This document shows, piece by piece, positions 37,201 to 44,175 of a DNA stretch of 64,000 nucleotides. Both the position numbers and the translations under genes were made by a program. Below the pieces are notes generated by a model. That model was not told where the DNA came from. It saw only the letters and a list, made by a program, of their open reading frames with translations, and did no database searches. The stretch spans positions 3,733,001 to 3,797,000 of the forward strand of contig NZ_JAUOEO010000001.1 in NCBI RefSeq assembly GCF_030540825.1, written 5' to 3'. Every line of letters starts with the position of its first letter. Within the stretch, counting starts at the first letter, position 1. The stretch comes from Flavivirga spongiicola. GTDB taxonomy: Bacteria > Bacteroidota > Bacteroidia > Flavobacteriales > Flavobacteriaceae.

Positions 37201-39913
37201 CCACTAAATAATAAGTAAGTGTGTCTCCATCTACTTCTTCATCATTAGTAGATACATCGTCATTTATTGTTGCGTTTTCGTCAACATTAAAATTATCATC
37301 ATTAGCCACTGGTAAATCATCTACAGCTCGAATAGAAATTGTTATAGTTCCAGTTGCTAGTGTCCCATCATTGTCCAATTGATAAACCACGGTATCTGTA
37401 CCATTTTCATTTTCATTAGGGGCATAAACAATATTATTATCTCCATCTACTGTAGCTACTCCTTTTGTTCCTTGAGTATCTATTGTTATAGTTATCGTGC
37501 CTCCTGCATTATAACTATCATTATATAAAACATTTATTGGAGAGGAATCTGTGTCTTCATCTGTTAAAGCCAAATCATCTTCTGCACTTAAAATCAAAGT
37601 TAAATTATATGGTCCAAAAGTATCGGTTCCTACATTTCCTGCCTTATCTTTAGCCTCTGCATGAATATACCAAGTTCCTCCTGATGAAAAGGATACATCT
37701 TTAGATTGGCTATTACTCCAGGACTTCCAACTGGCATCATCTGTTGCCGGTGGTGTTGTACTCTGACTTAAAACATAGCGCTGTACATCAAACCCACTTC
37801 CATTACTTTCATCTTGAAAGGCTAATTGAATGGTATCATCAGTGGTAATATTACCATTGGCAGGTGAAGCTGTCATGGTTGGATTTGTAGCATCATGGAT
37901 AATTGTTAAGGTCCTGTAAAATGGTAAGGACCATACACCTGTATCTGTTTGTGTTCTAAGACTTATTATATATTCTGCACTTTCTGTATTATAAGCAGAG
38001 AAATCCGTCAATGGTGTTCCAGCATTATATATTTCAGTATCTACTGGGTTGTCATCCACATCATAAACTCTCTTTACTACGATCCACTCTTCTGCTGTTA
38101 ATGTTCTACCATAAGGATCTGCAGAATTATTTCCTATAGCTATAGTCATACCTCCAGAATAGGTAGTTAAAACATCGGGCATAATATTAAATTGGGCTAT
38201 AGGCAAATCATCATTACCACCAGTGTCTGTTGTTTTTTCAACATAGATACTCGTTGGTTTACTCCAAACTCCTTGATGATCCTGAACTTTAAGCATAATT
38301 AAATACTGTCCATCAGGCTGTCCTGCCGGGTTAAACTGACCGATAGTCCAATCGTTGGTACTTGAGGCATCCACAGACTTCCACTTCCATTCAGATTGTG
38401 CTAAACCGTTGTTAGCTCCTCCGTCTAAATCATAAGAGGTATTATTCAAGGTCCCTGTACCGGGATTATATGTAAAACTTGCTATTGGTTTTCTATGAAA
38501 GTAAAGCGTCGAAGGAGCTGTTGGCAAATCTTCAAATGAAAATGTATATTTTCCTGTTTTCTCGTAAAACTCTGGCACATCTTCTAGATATAAGTTATTC
38601 CAAGATACTTTACCTGTATTATTAGGATAAAACGTTTCGTCATGTTCTATTTTCCAACGACCATTAGGATAGCCAGCATTAGCTGTATTCGTTTTTAATT
38701 CAGCTGGATCTACAACTATTTCGACAGTAGTACCAGCAATAAAAAAGTCTCCGGCAGTTACCGTACCAAATTGGTATTGTTCATAAATGTACTGTGCTAT
38801 GTCATCAATCCATGCCGCATAATTACTTGAATCTCTATTAATAAAGGTTCCTTGAGTATTATTCTGAGCTATAAAGCGTTCAAATTGTACCTGGTTTGCG
38901 TTTGTTCCCCAACCGAGGTAGTGTATATCTTCATTAATGGTTCGCATTAAAATTTCAGACAGATCCGAATCTATATCAAAATCGGCAACTTCTATATCGT
39001 CTAAGTTTACATTAAAACGCATAGCGCTGTTTCTCCATTGTGGTTCTCTTAGAACATCCTTGAATTTTTTTAAACTAAGCGTTGTTGCTTCAATATTTTT
39101 AAACGTTGCATTTGGCTGACTGTTGGAAAAGAATCCATAACTTCCTCCTAAATCTTCTGGAGCTGTATAATCAATGATCAAATTATCGTCTAACCAAATT
39201 TTTATTTTTGCACCTTTCACTTCAAGTTTTAAGTGGTACCAGGTCGTATTGCTACTGGGGTTAAATATAGTTGACTCTGCCCCTTGTACCCCTTGAACGT
39301 AATGCCTAGGGTTCGCTGTTCCATCATTACGAGTAATCTTATATAAACCAGTCGGAAAACCATGACTAGGGATAAATTCGGTTGTATTAAAAGTTCTAAC
39401 TGCACCTGAAAAATTAAAAAGATATGAGCCAACAGGACCATTCTCCATTCCAAATGTTATACCTATGTCGTCATTGTCTCCACCTGAAGTCGTGACATCT
39501 ACTTCTAAGGTATAATTAGATGAATCAAAATTAGGATCATAGAAGCCAGCCATAAGATCATTGTTGATTCTTCTGATAACTTTATCTGCATCTACAAACT
39601 CCCATGTTTGAGGATTATATCCCCATCTTGTCCAGTTGTTAAAAATGGCAGCTGCTTCTTCTGAATTAGAAGATATTGTAGTACGTTCAAATCCTTGAAC
39701 TTTTAGTTTTCCAGCAGGAATACCTTTGCTTTGTAAAGCAGCATCTAAATCGGGTTCAAATGTATCTATATTTTGATTTGTTAAACCTACTGTTAAAACA
39801 ACGTCTATATTCGGACCTTGCTTTACTTCCATGTCTACAGTTTGTGCTTTTGCATTGTACATGGTAAATACCCCTAATAAAGTTAGGGAGATACGGAAAA
39901 ATATGCTTTTCAT
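34262..39913 (-). CDS. Giant secreted surface protein with thrombospondin-3 repeats and T9SS type B C-terminal domain
   Basis: The 1883 residues start with a signal peptide (to AKAQ). The N-terminal half contains a LamG-like region (about 130-280), Ig-like/Y-type domains (about 430-780) and cadherin-like modules (about 785-1060; VVYQLDNDGTLATGTITI, TFTYRYEDANNFSAT). From about 1080 to 1740 runs an acidic array of thrombospondin type 3 repeats with DxDxDG calcium sites. The last about 85 residues are the gliding-motility-associated type B sorting domain (AFTPNGDGINDNW, VYNRWGHEVF, PPGSYLYVIDLGNG), so it is exported by T9SS. With the downstream SprF homologue it resembles a SprB-type adhesin unit, though gliding itself is not shown. 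A small DUF4347-like gene lies 12 bp upstream. Confidence 0.93.
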   Translation of the reverse strand: MKSIFFRISLTLLGVFTMYNAKAQTVDMEVKQGPNIDVVLTVGLTNQNIDTFEPDLDAALQSKGIPAGKLKVQGFERTTISSNSEEAAAIFNNWTRWGYNPQTWEFVDADKVIRRINNDLMAGFYDPNFDSSNYTLEVDVTTSGGDNDDIGITFGMENGPVGSYLFNFSGAVRTFNTTEFIPSHGFPTGLYKITRNDGTANPRHYVQGVQGAESTIFNPSSNTTWYHLKLEVKGAKIKIWLDDNLIIDYTAPEDLGGSYGFFSNSQPNATFKNIEATTLSLKKFKDVLREPQWRNSAMRFNVNLDDIEVADFDIDSDLSEILMRTINEDIHYLGWGTNANQVQFERFIAQNNTQGTFINRDSSNYAAWIDDIAQYIYEQYQFGTVTAGDFFIAGTTVEIVVDPAELKTNTANAGYPNGRWKIEHDETFYPNNTGKVSWNNLYLEDVPEFYEKTGKYTFSFEDLPTAPSTLYFHRKPIASFTYNPGTGTLNNTSYDLDGGANNGLAQSEWKWKSVDASSTNDWTIGQFNPAGQPDGQYLIMLKVQDHQGVWSKPTSIYVEKTTDTGGNDDLPIAQFNIMPDVLTTYSGGMTIAIGNNSADPYGRTLTAEEWIVVKRVYDVDDNPVDTEIYNAGTPLTDFSAYNTESAEYIISLRTQTDTGVWSLPFYRTLTIIHDATNPTMTASPANGNITTDDTIQLAFQDESNGSGFDVQRYVLSQSTTPPATDDASWKSWSNSQSKDVSFSSGGTWYIHAEAKDKAGNVGTDTFGPYNLTLILSAEDDLALTDEDTDSSPINVLYNDSYNAGGTITITIDTQGTKGVATVDGDNNIVYAPNENENGTDTVVYQLDNDGTLATGTITISIRAVDDLPVANDDNFNVDENATINDDVSTNDEEVDGDTLTYYLVDSPSHAASFTFNTDGTFTYENNGDEVDTDTFTYRYEDANNFSATVTATLNIALQNDSPEGGDISLEVIEDVAYSFKATDFTFTDVDSGDGFNGIQITGIPTPGTLTYNGNPVQINDFIDDVTKLVYTTAQDGYGTNYTSFSFKVKDQSDALSVNGYTMTLDALQDTDGDGEPNDTDTDDDNDGTPDTDDDFPLDDSEDTDTDGDGTGDNTDTDDDNDGTPDTDDDFPLDDSEDTDTDGDGTGDNTDTDDDNDGTPDTDDDFPLDDSEDTDTDGDGTGDNADTDDDNDGTPDTDDDFPLDDSEDTDTDGDGTGDNADTDDDNDGTPDTDDDFPLDDSEDTDTDGDGTGDNADTDDDNDGTPDTDDDFPLDDSEDTDTDGDGTGDNADTDDDNDGTPDTDDDFPLDDSEDTDTDGDGTGDNADTDDDNDGTPDTDDDFPLDDSEDTDTDGDGTGDNADTDDDNDGTPDTDDDFPLDDSEDTDTDGDGTGDNADTDDDNDGTPDTDDDFPLDDSEDTDTDGDGTGDNADTDDDNDGTPDTDDDFPLDDSEDTDTDGDGTGDNADTDDDNDGTPDTDDAFPLDDSEDTDTDGDGTGDNADTDDDNDGTPDTDDDFPLDDSEDTDTDGDGTGDNADTDDDNDGTPDTDDDFPLDDSEDTDTDGDGTGDNADTDDDNDGTPDTDDDFPLDDSEDTDTDGDGTGDNADTDDDNDGTPDTDDEFPLDDSEDTDTDGDGTGDNADTDDDNDGTPDTDDAFPLDDSEDTDTDGDGTGDNADTDDDNDGEEDIDTDGDNIGDNADTDDDNDGTPDTDDAFPLDASEDTDTDGDGIGDNADTDDDGDGYSDEIENDEETDSKDKNSAPDDNDGDGIPDSMDDDDDNDGVLDSNDHFPNSNEPSLIPAEAFTPNGDGINDNWIIPGIDNYANSVVKVYNRWGHEVFVTKSYKNNWNGTYKSNSEKLPPGSYLYVIDLGNGSELLKGWIFINY
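34892..36676 (-). repeat. 17 tandem 105-bp units encoding 35-residue calcium-binding repeats
   Basis: Seventeen head-to-tail 105-bp units encode DTDDDNDGTPDTDDDFPL followed by DDSEDTDTDGDGTGDN(A/T), with only a few residue changes (DDA/DDE in place of DDD before FPL; T instead of A in the first two). A shortened 69-bp unit and one more full diverged unit follow to 34718. Synonymous variants at one site (CCGTCTCCGTCTG, CCATCACCATCGG, CCATCACCATCTG types on the + strand) recur in an interspersed order, which suggests recombination between units. Confidence 0.95.
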
Positions 39914-39925
39914 AATTTAGAGTTT

Positions 39926-40477
39926 TTAATCAAGAATAAGGTCTGTATGCGTTATACGACCTTTGGAACTGTAGTTAAAATTAAAATTGCCATCAAAAAT
40001 TGATGTACAACCTTTAGCACTTATAACATTGAATTTTGCTTTCATACCAAGGGTTTCCAATAGTTTAATGCCTTCTGTATTATTCGCTAATGAACAGCTA
40101 TAAACATAAAGGTTCTTTTCTTGGCCTGATGATTTTATAGTTCCAAGTTTTCCTAAATCCAGATTATTTTTAAGTGCTTCAACACCAATTTCGGTATTGC
40201 CAATTAGATATTTGTTCTCAACAGTTTTTAGAAAGAGATGTATGTTATTTATTTTTGTATCCTTTATTAACGAAGCGTAAATATCACCCCATAAATTATC
40301 GGCTAAACTAATTTGTAAAATAACATCAGATTTTGGAACTGATGCTATTAGAGATTGCTTATTTGGATAGTTTTTGTCAATAACTATCAGATTTTTCTGT
40401 TGCGAAAACATGGCTGTTCCTGTTAGCATGAACAGAAGCATTATTGCAAACGTGATTTGGTTAGGTTTTGATTTCAT
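39926..40477 (-). CDS. Secreted DUF4347-like protein
   Basis: A signal peptide (residues 1-26, ending MFSQQ) is followed by about 155 residues resembling DUF4347, the domain usually found at the N-terminus of huge cadherin-type adhesins. Matching features are the opening LIVIDKNYPN, the central IHLFLKT strand, the LGKLGTIKSSGQ turn, the YVYSCSLANNTEG motif near residue 129 (compare the family's YGCNVA) and the ending DGNFNFNY. The family's SHG motif after the central strand is missing. Here the domain is a stand-alone protein 12 bp upstream of the giant adhesin gene, likely co-transcribed and perhaps acting with it. The domain assignment is by motif only, so moderately sure. Confidence 0.72.
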   Translation of the reverse strand: MKSKPNQITFAIMLLFMLTGTAMFSQQKNLIVIDKNYPNKQSLIASVPKSDVILQISLADNLWGDIYASLIKDTKINNIHLFLKTVENKYLIGNTEIGVEALKNNLDLGKLGTIKSSGQEKNLYVYSCSLANNTEGIKLLETLGMKAKFNVISAKGCTSIFDGNFNFNYSSKGRITHTDLILD

Positions 40478-40989
40478 GAAATTGATTTTAATGGTTGTCT
40501 TTATTTATTTGATGTTTACTTATTCTTTTAATATGAAAAAACTTATGTTTAATAATTGTTTTATCTTATAGTTGTAATACGTTTTGTATTACTTTATTTA
40601 TGTGTTTTGTCGTACAAATATATTGTTTAATCGATGAAAAACAATAAAAATGATGAAAAAAGTGTATTTCATCGAAAAAAAATGCATTTCATGGAATTTC
40701 AATAAATTACTGAAAATGTTGTATTTATTGACAGGAAGATGGTTTTTAAGAATGATTTATGTAGGTGAATATTTATTTTTTAATAAAGTGTTTTTTGTAT
40801 AATAAGCAGGTGAAAACATGTTTTTTATAGCTTTTTTGGCAATCCTGGGTGAGGTAAAATACAGGATTTCGATTTTTACCTTGAGATCAAAGCCTGTACT
40901 CAATTTGATTGGGTGTGAAATCAGCAAAATACCGCTGTGACTCTGTCCTGAGGATAGTTGGTTTCAAGAAATTCTTTATTTATTCTTTG
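40478..40989. promoter_or_regulatory. Intergenic region with inverted repeats upstream of the adhesin operon and a structured-looking block
   Basis: No gene is seen in these 510 bp. Near the adhesin operon, TCGATGAAA (40631-40639) and TTTCATCGA (40667-40675) form a 9-bp inverted repeat, with further partial copies TGATGAAA (40651-40658) and TTTCAT (40687-40692), suggestive of regulator sites. Further on, 40841-40925 is less AT-rich and can form several stems: AATCCTG/CAGGATT (40841/40862), TTGAG/CTCAA (40881/40899) and TGATT/AATCA (40906/40919). Function of either element unknown. Confidence 0.4.
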
Positions 40990-41345
40990 AAGATTTACTA
41001 GCTTTTATAAAATTCATCAATATACCTACCCTTTTTTCAAAAAAATTCCTCATATATATAGGCAATAATTTCTTTTATTTGTTAGTATAAAATTTTTATT
41101 AGTAAGGAAATTATTAATATGGATGAAAATATTAAAAAAATAGAAGCTATGCTATGATGCTATAGTTATTGACACAGAAATATCAGGGGGCTGCGTTAAA
41201 GAGGTGTTTGAAAGTGGTTTAAAATTTTAGTACTTAAAATAGGTAGAGCAATAGAGCATATAAAAGACTGCTTACCACAAATATAAGTGTATGGGATTTT
41301 AAATACAGAAGAATGCCTAGCAATTATGGTAGAAATAGTATAATC
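40990..41345 (+). pseudogene. Decayed duplicate of the GMC oxidoreductase promoter and 5' end
   Basis: This stretch aligns with 41745-42100, that is, with the about 130 bp upstream plus roughly the first 70 codons of the intact GMC gene. The upstream part is shared almost base for base (TTCCTCATATATAT, AATAATTTCTTTTATTTG, ATTATTAATATGGATGAAAA), and the degenerate coding part starts at ATG 41119. The copy reaches a stop 13 codons in and has several indels and stops (for example around 41152 and 41228), so it cannot make the enzyme. Similarity fades near 41320-41345. It is a relic of a tandem duplication or a second, largely deleted GMC gene. Confidence 0.85.
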
Positions 41346-41377
41346 GCCAACATAAAGGAAAACCTAAAAGCCTAGTC

Positions 41378-41716
41378 ATGATAAAAACCGAAGTCAGTAA
41401 ACTGCCCTACACCTTGATAAGACCACAATATGCCTTTATGGACACATTGAATCTTTTGCTTGATAGACCCAACTATCTATCAGATGATGTTAAAAAGCAC
41501 TGTAAAAAAGCCCTGAAAATTATTGGAATTATTTATGCCGATTTAGGCTATGACACGGGAACGAATCTCTTATCAAAAAAAGAATATGATCCTTTCTTTA
41601 AATTATTTCCTAGCATATATTTTAACAATCGAGAATTGATTCCTGTTAATATGATTATTGATAATATACAATTGTGTATAAAGGCTAATAAAATAGTAAG
41701 TGATGGCTCAGAATGA
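41378..41716 (+). CDS. Hypothetical 112-residue protein between duplicated segments
   Basis: An open frame of 112 codons with ordinary amino acid composition (MIKTEVSKLPYTLIRP at the start, many Leu/Ile/Lys) and no signal peptide or membrane segment. I do not recognise a family. It lies between the decayed GMC copy and the intact GMC gene, so it may be what remains of a gene carried in by the event that made the duplication. The frame extends a further 13 codons upstream without a start codon, which fits a truncated gene. It may or may not be expressed. Confidence 0.4.
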   Translation: MIKTEVSKLPYTLIRPQYAFMDTLNLLLDRPNYLSDDVKKHCKKALKIIGIIYADLGYDTGTNLLSKKEYDPFFKLFPSIYFNNRELIPVNMIIDNIQLCIKANKIVSDGSE

Positions 41717-41875
41717 GAGAAATAATTTCAAATGAATTGTTCTTTAAGAGTTTATTAGTTTATATAAGATTTATTAATATACCTACCTTTTTTTCAAAAA
41801 ATTTCCTCATATATATGATCAATAATTTCTTTTATTTGCTAACAAAATACTCTCATTAGATAAGGAATTATTAAT

Positions 41876-43582
41876 ATGGATGAAAAGGTTAACAAAATAG
41901 AAGCATATGATGCTATAGTTATTGGAACAGGAGTATCTGGGGGATGGGCAGCTAAAGAATTGTGTGAAAGTGGTTTAAAGACCTTGGTGCTTGAAAGAGG
42001 AAGAGCCATAGAACATATAAAAGACTACCATACTGCCCATACAGATGTATGGGATTTTAAATACAGAGGAACGCCTGATAATAATGATGTAAAGCAGCAA
42101 TATAAGCAAGATAGGACAGGGTTTGTAACTGCAGAAAGTACAAAACATTGGTTTGTTAATGATTTAAAACATCCATATAACGAAACAAAGCGTTTTGATT
42201 GGATAAGAGGTTATCATGTAGGAGGGCGTTCATTAACATGGGGGAGGCAAGCTTTAAGAATGTGTGACCTTGATTTTAAAGCCAATAAAAAGGAAGGAAT
42301 AGCTGTAGATTGGCCAATAAGATATAAAGATATTGAACCTTGGTACACCAAAGTTGAAAAATTTATAGGCGTTTGTGGCGAAAACTTAGGCATACCGCAG
42401 TTGCCCGATGGCCATTTTTCTCCACCAATGGCGCTGAATTGCGTAGAAGAATTATTTAAAGATCAAATTTCAAAGCACTATAAAAATAGGTATTTAACTA
42501 TAGGGAGGTTTGCTAATTTAACAGGAGAAGCACATCATCAAGGCAGGTCAAATTGTATTTACAGGAATCGGTGTATGCGAGGATGTCCCCTTGGAGGCTA
42601 TTTTAGTAGTAATGCTTCAACATTACCTGCTGCTGAAAGAACTGGAAACATGACTTTAAGGCCTAATGCTATTGTCTATGAAATTGTTTACGATGAAGAC
42701 TCACAAAAGGCCAAAGGCGTTAAAATTATTGATGCTATTACCAAAAAGAAGATCGAATTTTCTGCAAAAATTATTTTTTGTTGTGCTTCAACTGTAGCTA
42801 CAACTAGTATTTTATTACAATCCAGGTCTAAACGATTCCCTAATGGTTTAGGAAATGACAGTGGTGAGTTGGGACATAATTTAATGGATCATCATTTTAG
42901 AGTTGGAGCCTCTGGAACGACAACTAATTTTTCAAATAAAAGTTATATAGGAAGCCGCCCTGCAAGTTTTCACATACCTAGGTTTAGAAATTTGAATGAT
43001 AAAGACTCTAAACAAAATTTTCTTAGAGGCTATTCTTTTCAAGGAAGTGCAAGCAGAACAAATTGGAGAAGGGCTATAAAAGAATTGAGCTTTGGGAAAA
43101 CCCTAAAAGAAGATTTATTAAAACCCGGTCCATGGCGTATAGGGATGTCCGGGTTTGGGGAATGTTTACCTTATCACGAAAATAAAATGACATTAGATTA
43201 TGATAAATTAGATGAGTGGGGCTTGCCAACCATAACGTTTGATGCAGCGTTTAGGGAAAATGAAATAAAAATGAGAAAGGACATGCAGCAAGAAGCTATT
43301 AATATGTTAACTGCTGCTGGGTTTTCTAATGTTAAAGGTTTTGATGAACCTTGTTACCCCGGTCATGCCATTCATGAAATGGGCACCGCCCGAATGGGGA
43401 ATGACTCTAGCACTTCAGTACTAAATAAATACAATCAAATACATGCGGTTTCTAATGTTTATGTTACAGATGGTGCTTGTATGACATCGTCTGGAAACCA
43501 AAACCCTTCCCTCACTTATATGGCATTAACTGCTAGAGCTGTAAACCACGCTGTTAAGCAATTAAAAGAAAACGCTTTATAG
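41876..43582 (+). CDS. GMC-family FAD-dependent oxidoreductase (gluconate 2-dehydrogenase large-subunit type)
   Basis: The 568-residue flavoprotein has the Rossmann FAD motif GTGVSGG at residues 17-23, the GGRSLTWGRQ block near 117, a Cys-rich segment near 222-240 (NCIYRNRCMRGCPLGG), LMDHHFR near 340, and the C-terminal GMC signature GHAIHEMGTARMG near 500 with the catalytic His, followed by YVTDGACMTSSGNQNPSLT (two blocks of the GMC C-domain). Relatives oxidise sugars, sugar acids or alcohols such as gluconate, glucose or fructose and pass electrons to a cytochrome. It has no signal of its own but is followed after 2 bp by a Tat-signal small subunit, so it may be exported as a complex. Substrate unknown. 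A relic copy lies upstream. Confidence 0.92.
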   Translation: MDEKVNKIEAYDAIVIGTGVSGGWAAKELCESGLKTLVLERGRAIEHIKDYHTAHTDVWDFKYRGTPDNNDVKQQYKQDRTGFVTAESTKHWFVNDLKHPYNETKRFDWIRGYHVGGRSLTWGRQALRMCDLDFKANKKEGIAVDWPIRYKDIEPWYTKVEKFIGVCGENLGIPQLPDGHFSPPMALNCVEELFKDQISKHYKNRYLTIGRFANLTGEAHHQGRSNCIYRNRCMRGCPLGGYFSSNASTLPAAERTGNMTLRPNAIVYEIVYDEDSQKAKGVKIIDAITKKKIEFSAKIIFCCASTVATTSILLQSRSKRFPNGLGNDSGELGHNLMDHHFRVGASGTTTNFSNKSYIGSRPASFHIPRFRNLNDKDSKQNFLRGYSFQGSASRTNWRRAIKELSFGKTLKEDLLKPGPWRIGMSGFGECLPYHENKMTLDYDKLDEWGLPTITFDAAFRENEIKMRKDMQQEAINMLTAAGFSNVKGFDEPCYPGHAIHEMGTARMGNDSSTSVLNKYNQIHAVSNVYVTDGACMTSSGNQNPSLTYMALTARAVNHAVKQLKENAL

Positions 43583-43584
43583 TT

Positions 43585-44175
43585 ATGAATAGAAGAGATG
43601 CTATTAAAAACCTTTCACTGACTTTTGGAGTTACCATAGCGACACCAACTTTGTTAAGTATTCTTAATGCTTGTAGCAATAATGAACAGGAATGGGTTCC
43701 TGATTATTTGAATAGGACACAAGAATATATGATAAGACATTTAGTTGATATTATGCTGCCAAAATCAGAAACCCCTGGAGGGGTAGAGTTAAATATTGTT
43801 CAGTTTATAGATAAAATGATCGCACATACGATGACTAAAAAAGATCAGCAATTATTTAATCAAGGCTATTTGGAGTTCGATAATACGTTTCACAATATTT
43901 ATAAAAAAGTATCCTTAAAGGGGACAAAGGAAGACTATAAGACCCTATTGGAGATGTATTTTAATATATCTGAAGAAAAACAACAGTTAATCTTTAAGCA
44001 ATTGGAATCAAATGTTCTAGATTTAGAAAAAAAACCGAAGCTTTTTATATATAAATTCCTCACTACAATTAGGTATTATAGTTTGCTGGGGTTTTACACG
44101 TCCCAAGAAATAATGGAAGGTCAGTTAAATTATAACGCTAATATGGGGTATTATGAAAGTTGTGTAGATTTATAA
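43585..44175 (+). CDS. Gluconate 2-dehydrogenase subunit 3 family protein (Tat signal)
   Basis: This 196-residue protein starts with a twin-arginine-like signal (NRRDAIKNLSLTFG) and a lipobox-like SILNAC, then the small-subunit fold with FIDKMIAHTM and the C-terminal YYSLLGFYTSQE segment typical of gluconate 2-dehydrogenase subunit 3. In known three-subunit dehydrogenases the small subunit carries the Tat signal and takes the signal-less flavoprotein across the membrane. It is 2 bp after the GMC gene, so the two surely form a complex. The usual cytochrome c subunit is not encoded next to them. Its last 6 bp overlap the 3' end of the convergent regulator gene. Confidence 0.9.
   Translation: MNRRDAIKNLSLTFGVTIATPTLLSILNACSNNEQEWVPDYLNRTQEYMIRHLVDIMLPKSETPGGVELNIVQFIDKMIAHTMTKKDQQLFNQGYLEFDNTFHNIYKKVSLKGTKEDYKTLLEMYFNISEEKQQLIFKQLESNVLDLEKKPKLFIYKFLTTIRYYSLLGFYTSQEIMEGQLNYNANMGYYESCVDL

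Noticed and set aside
40911..40990. Cobalamin riboswitch call
   Set aside because: Only part of the core is loosely matched, the B12 box is missing and no cobalamin gene follows, so it is listed only as an unexplained structured block.
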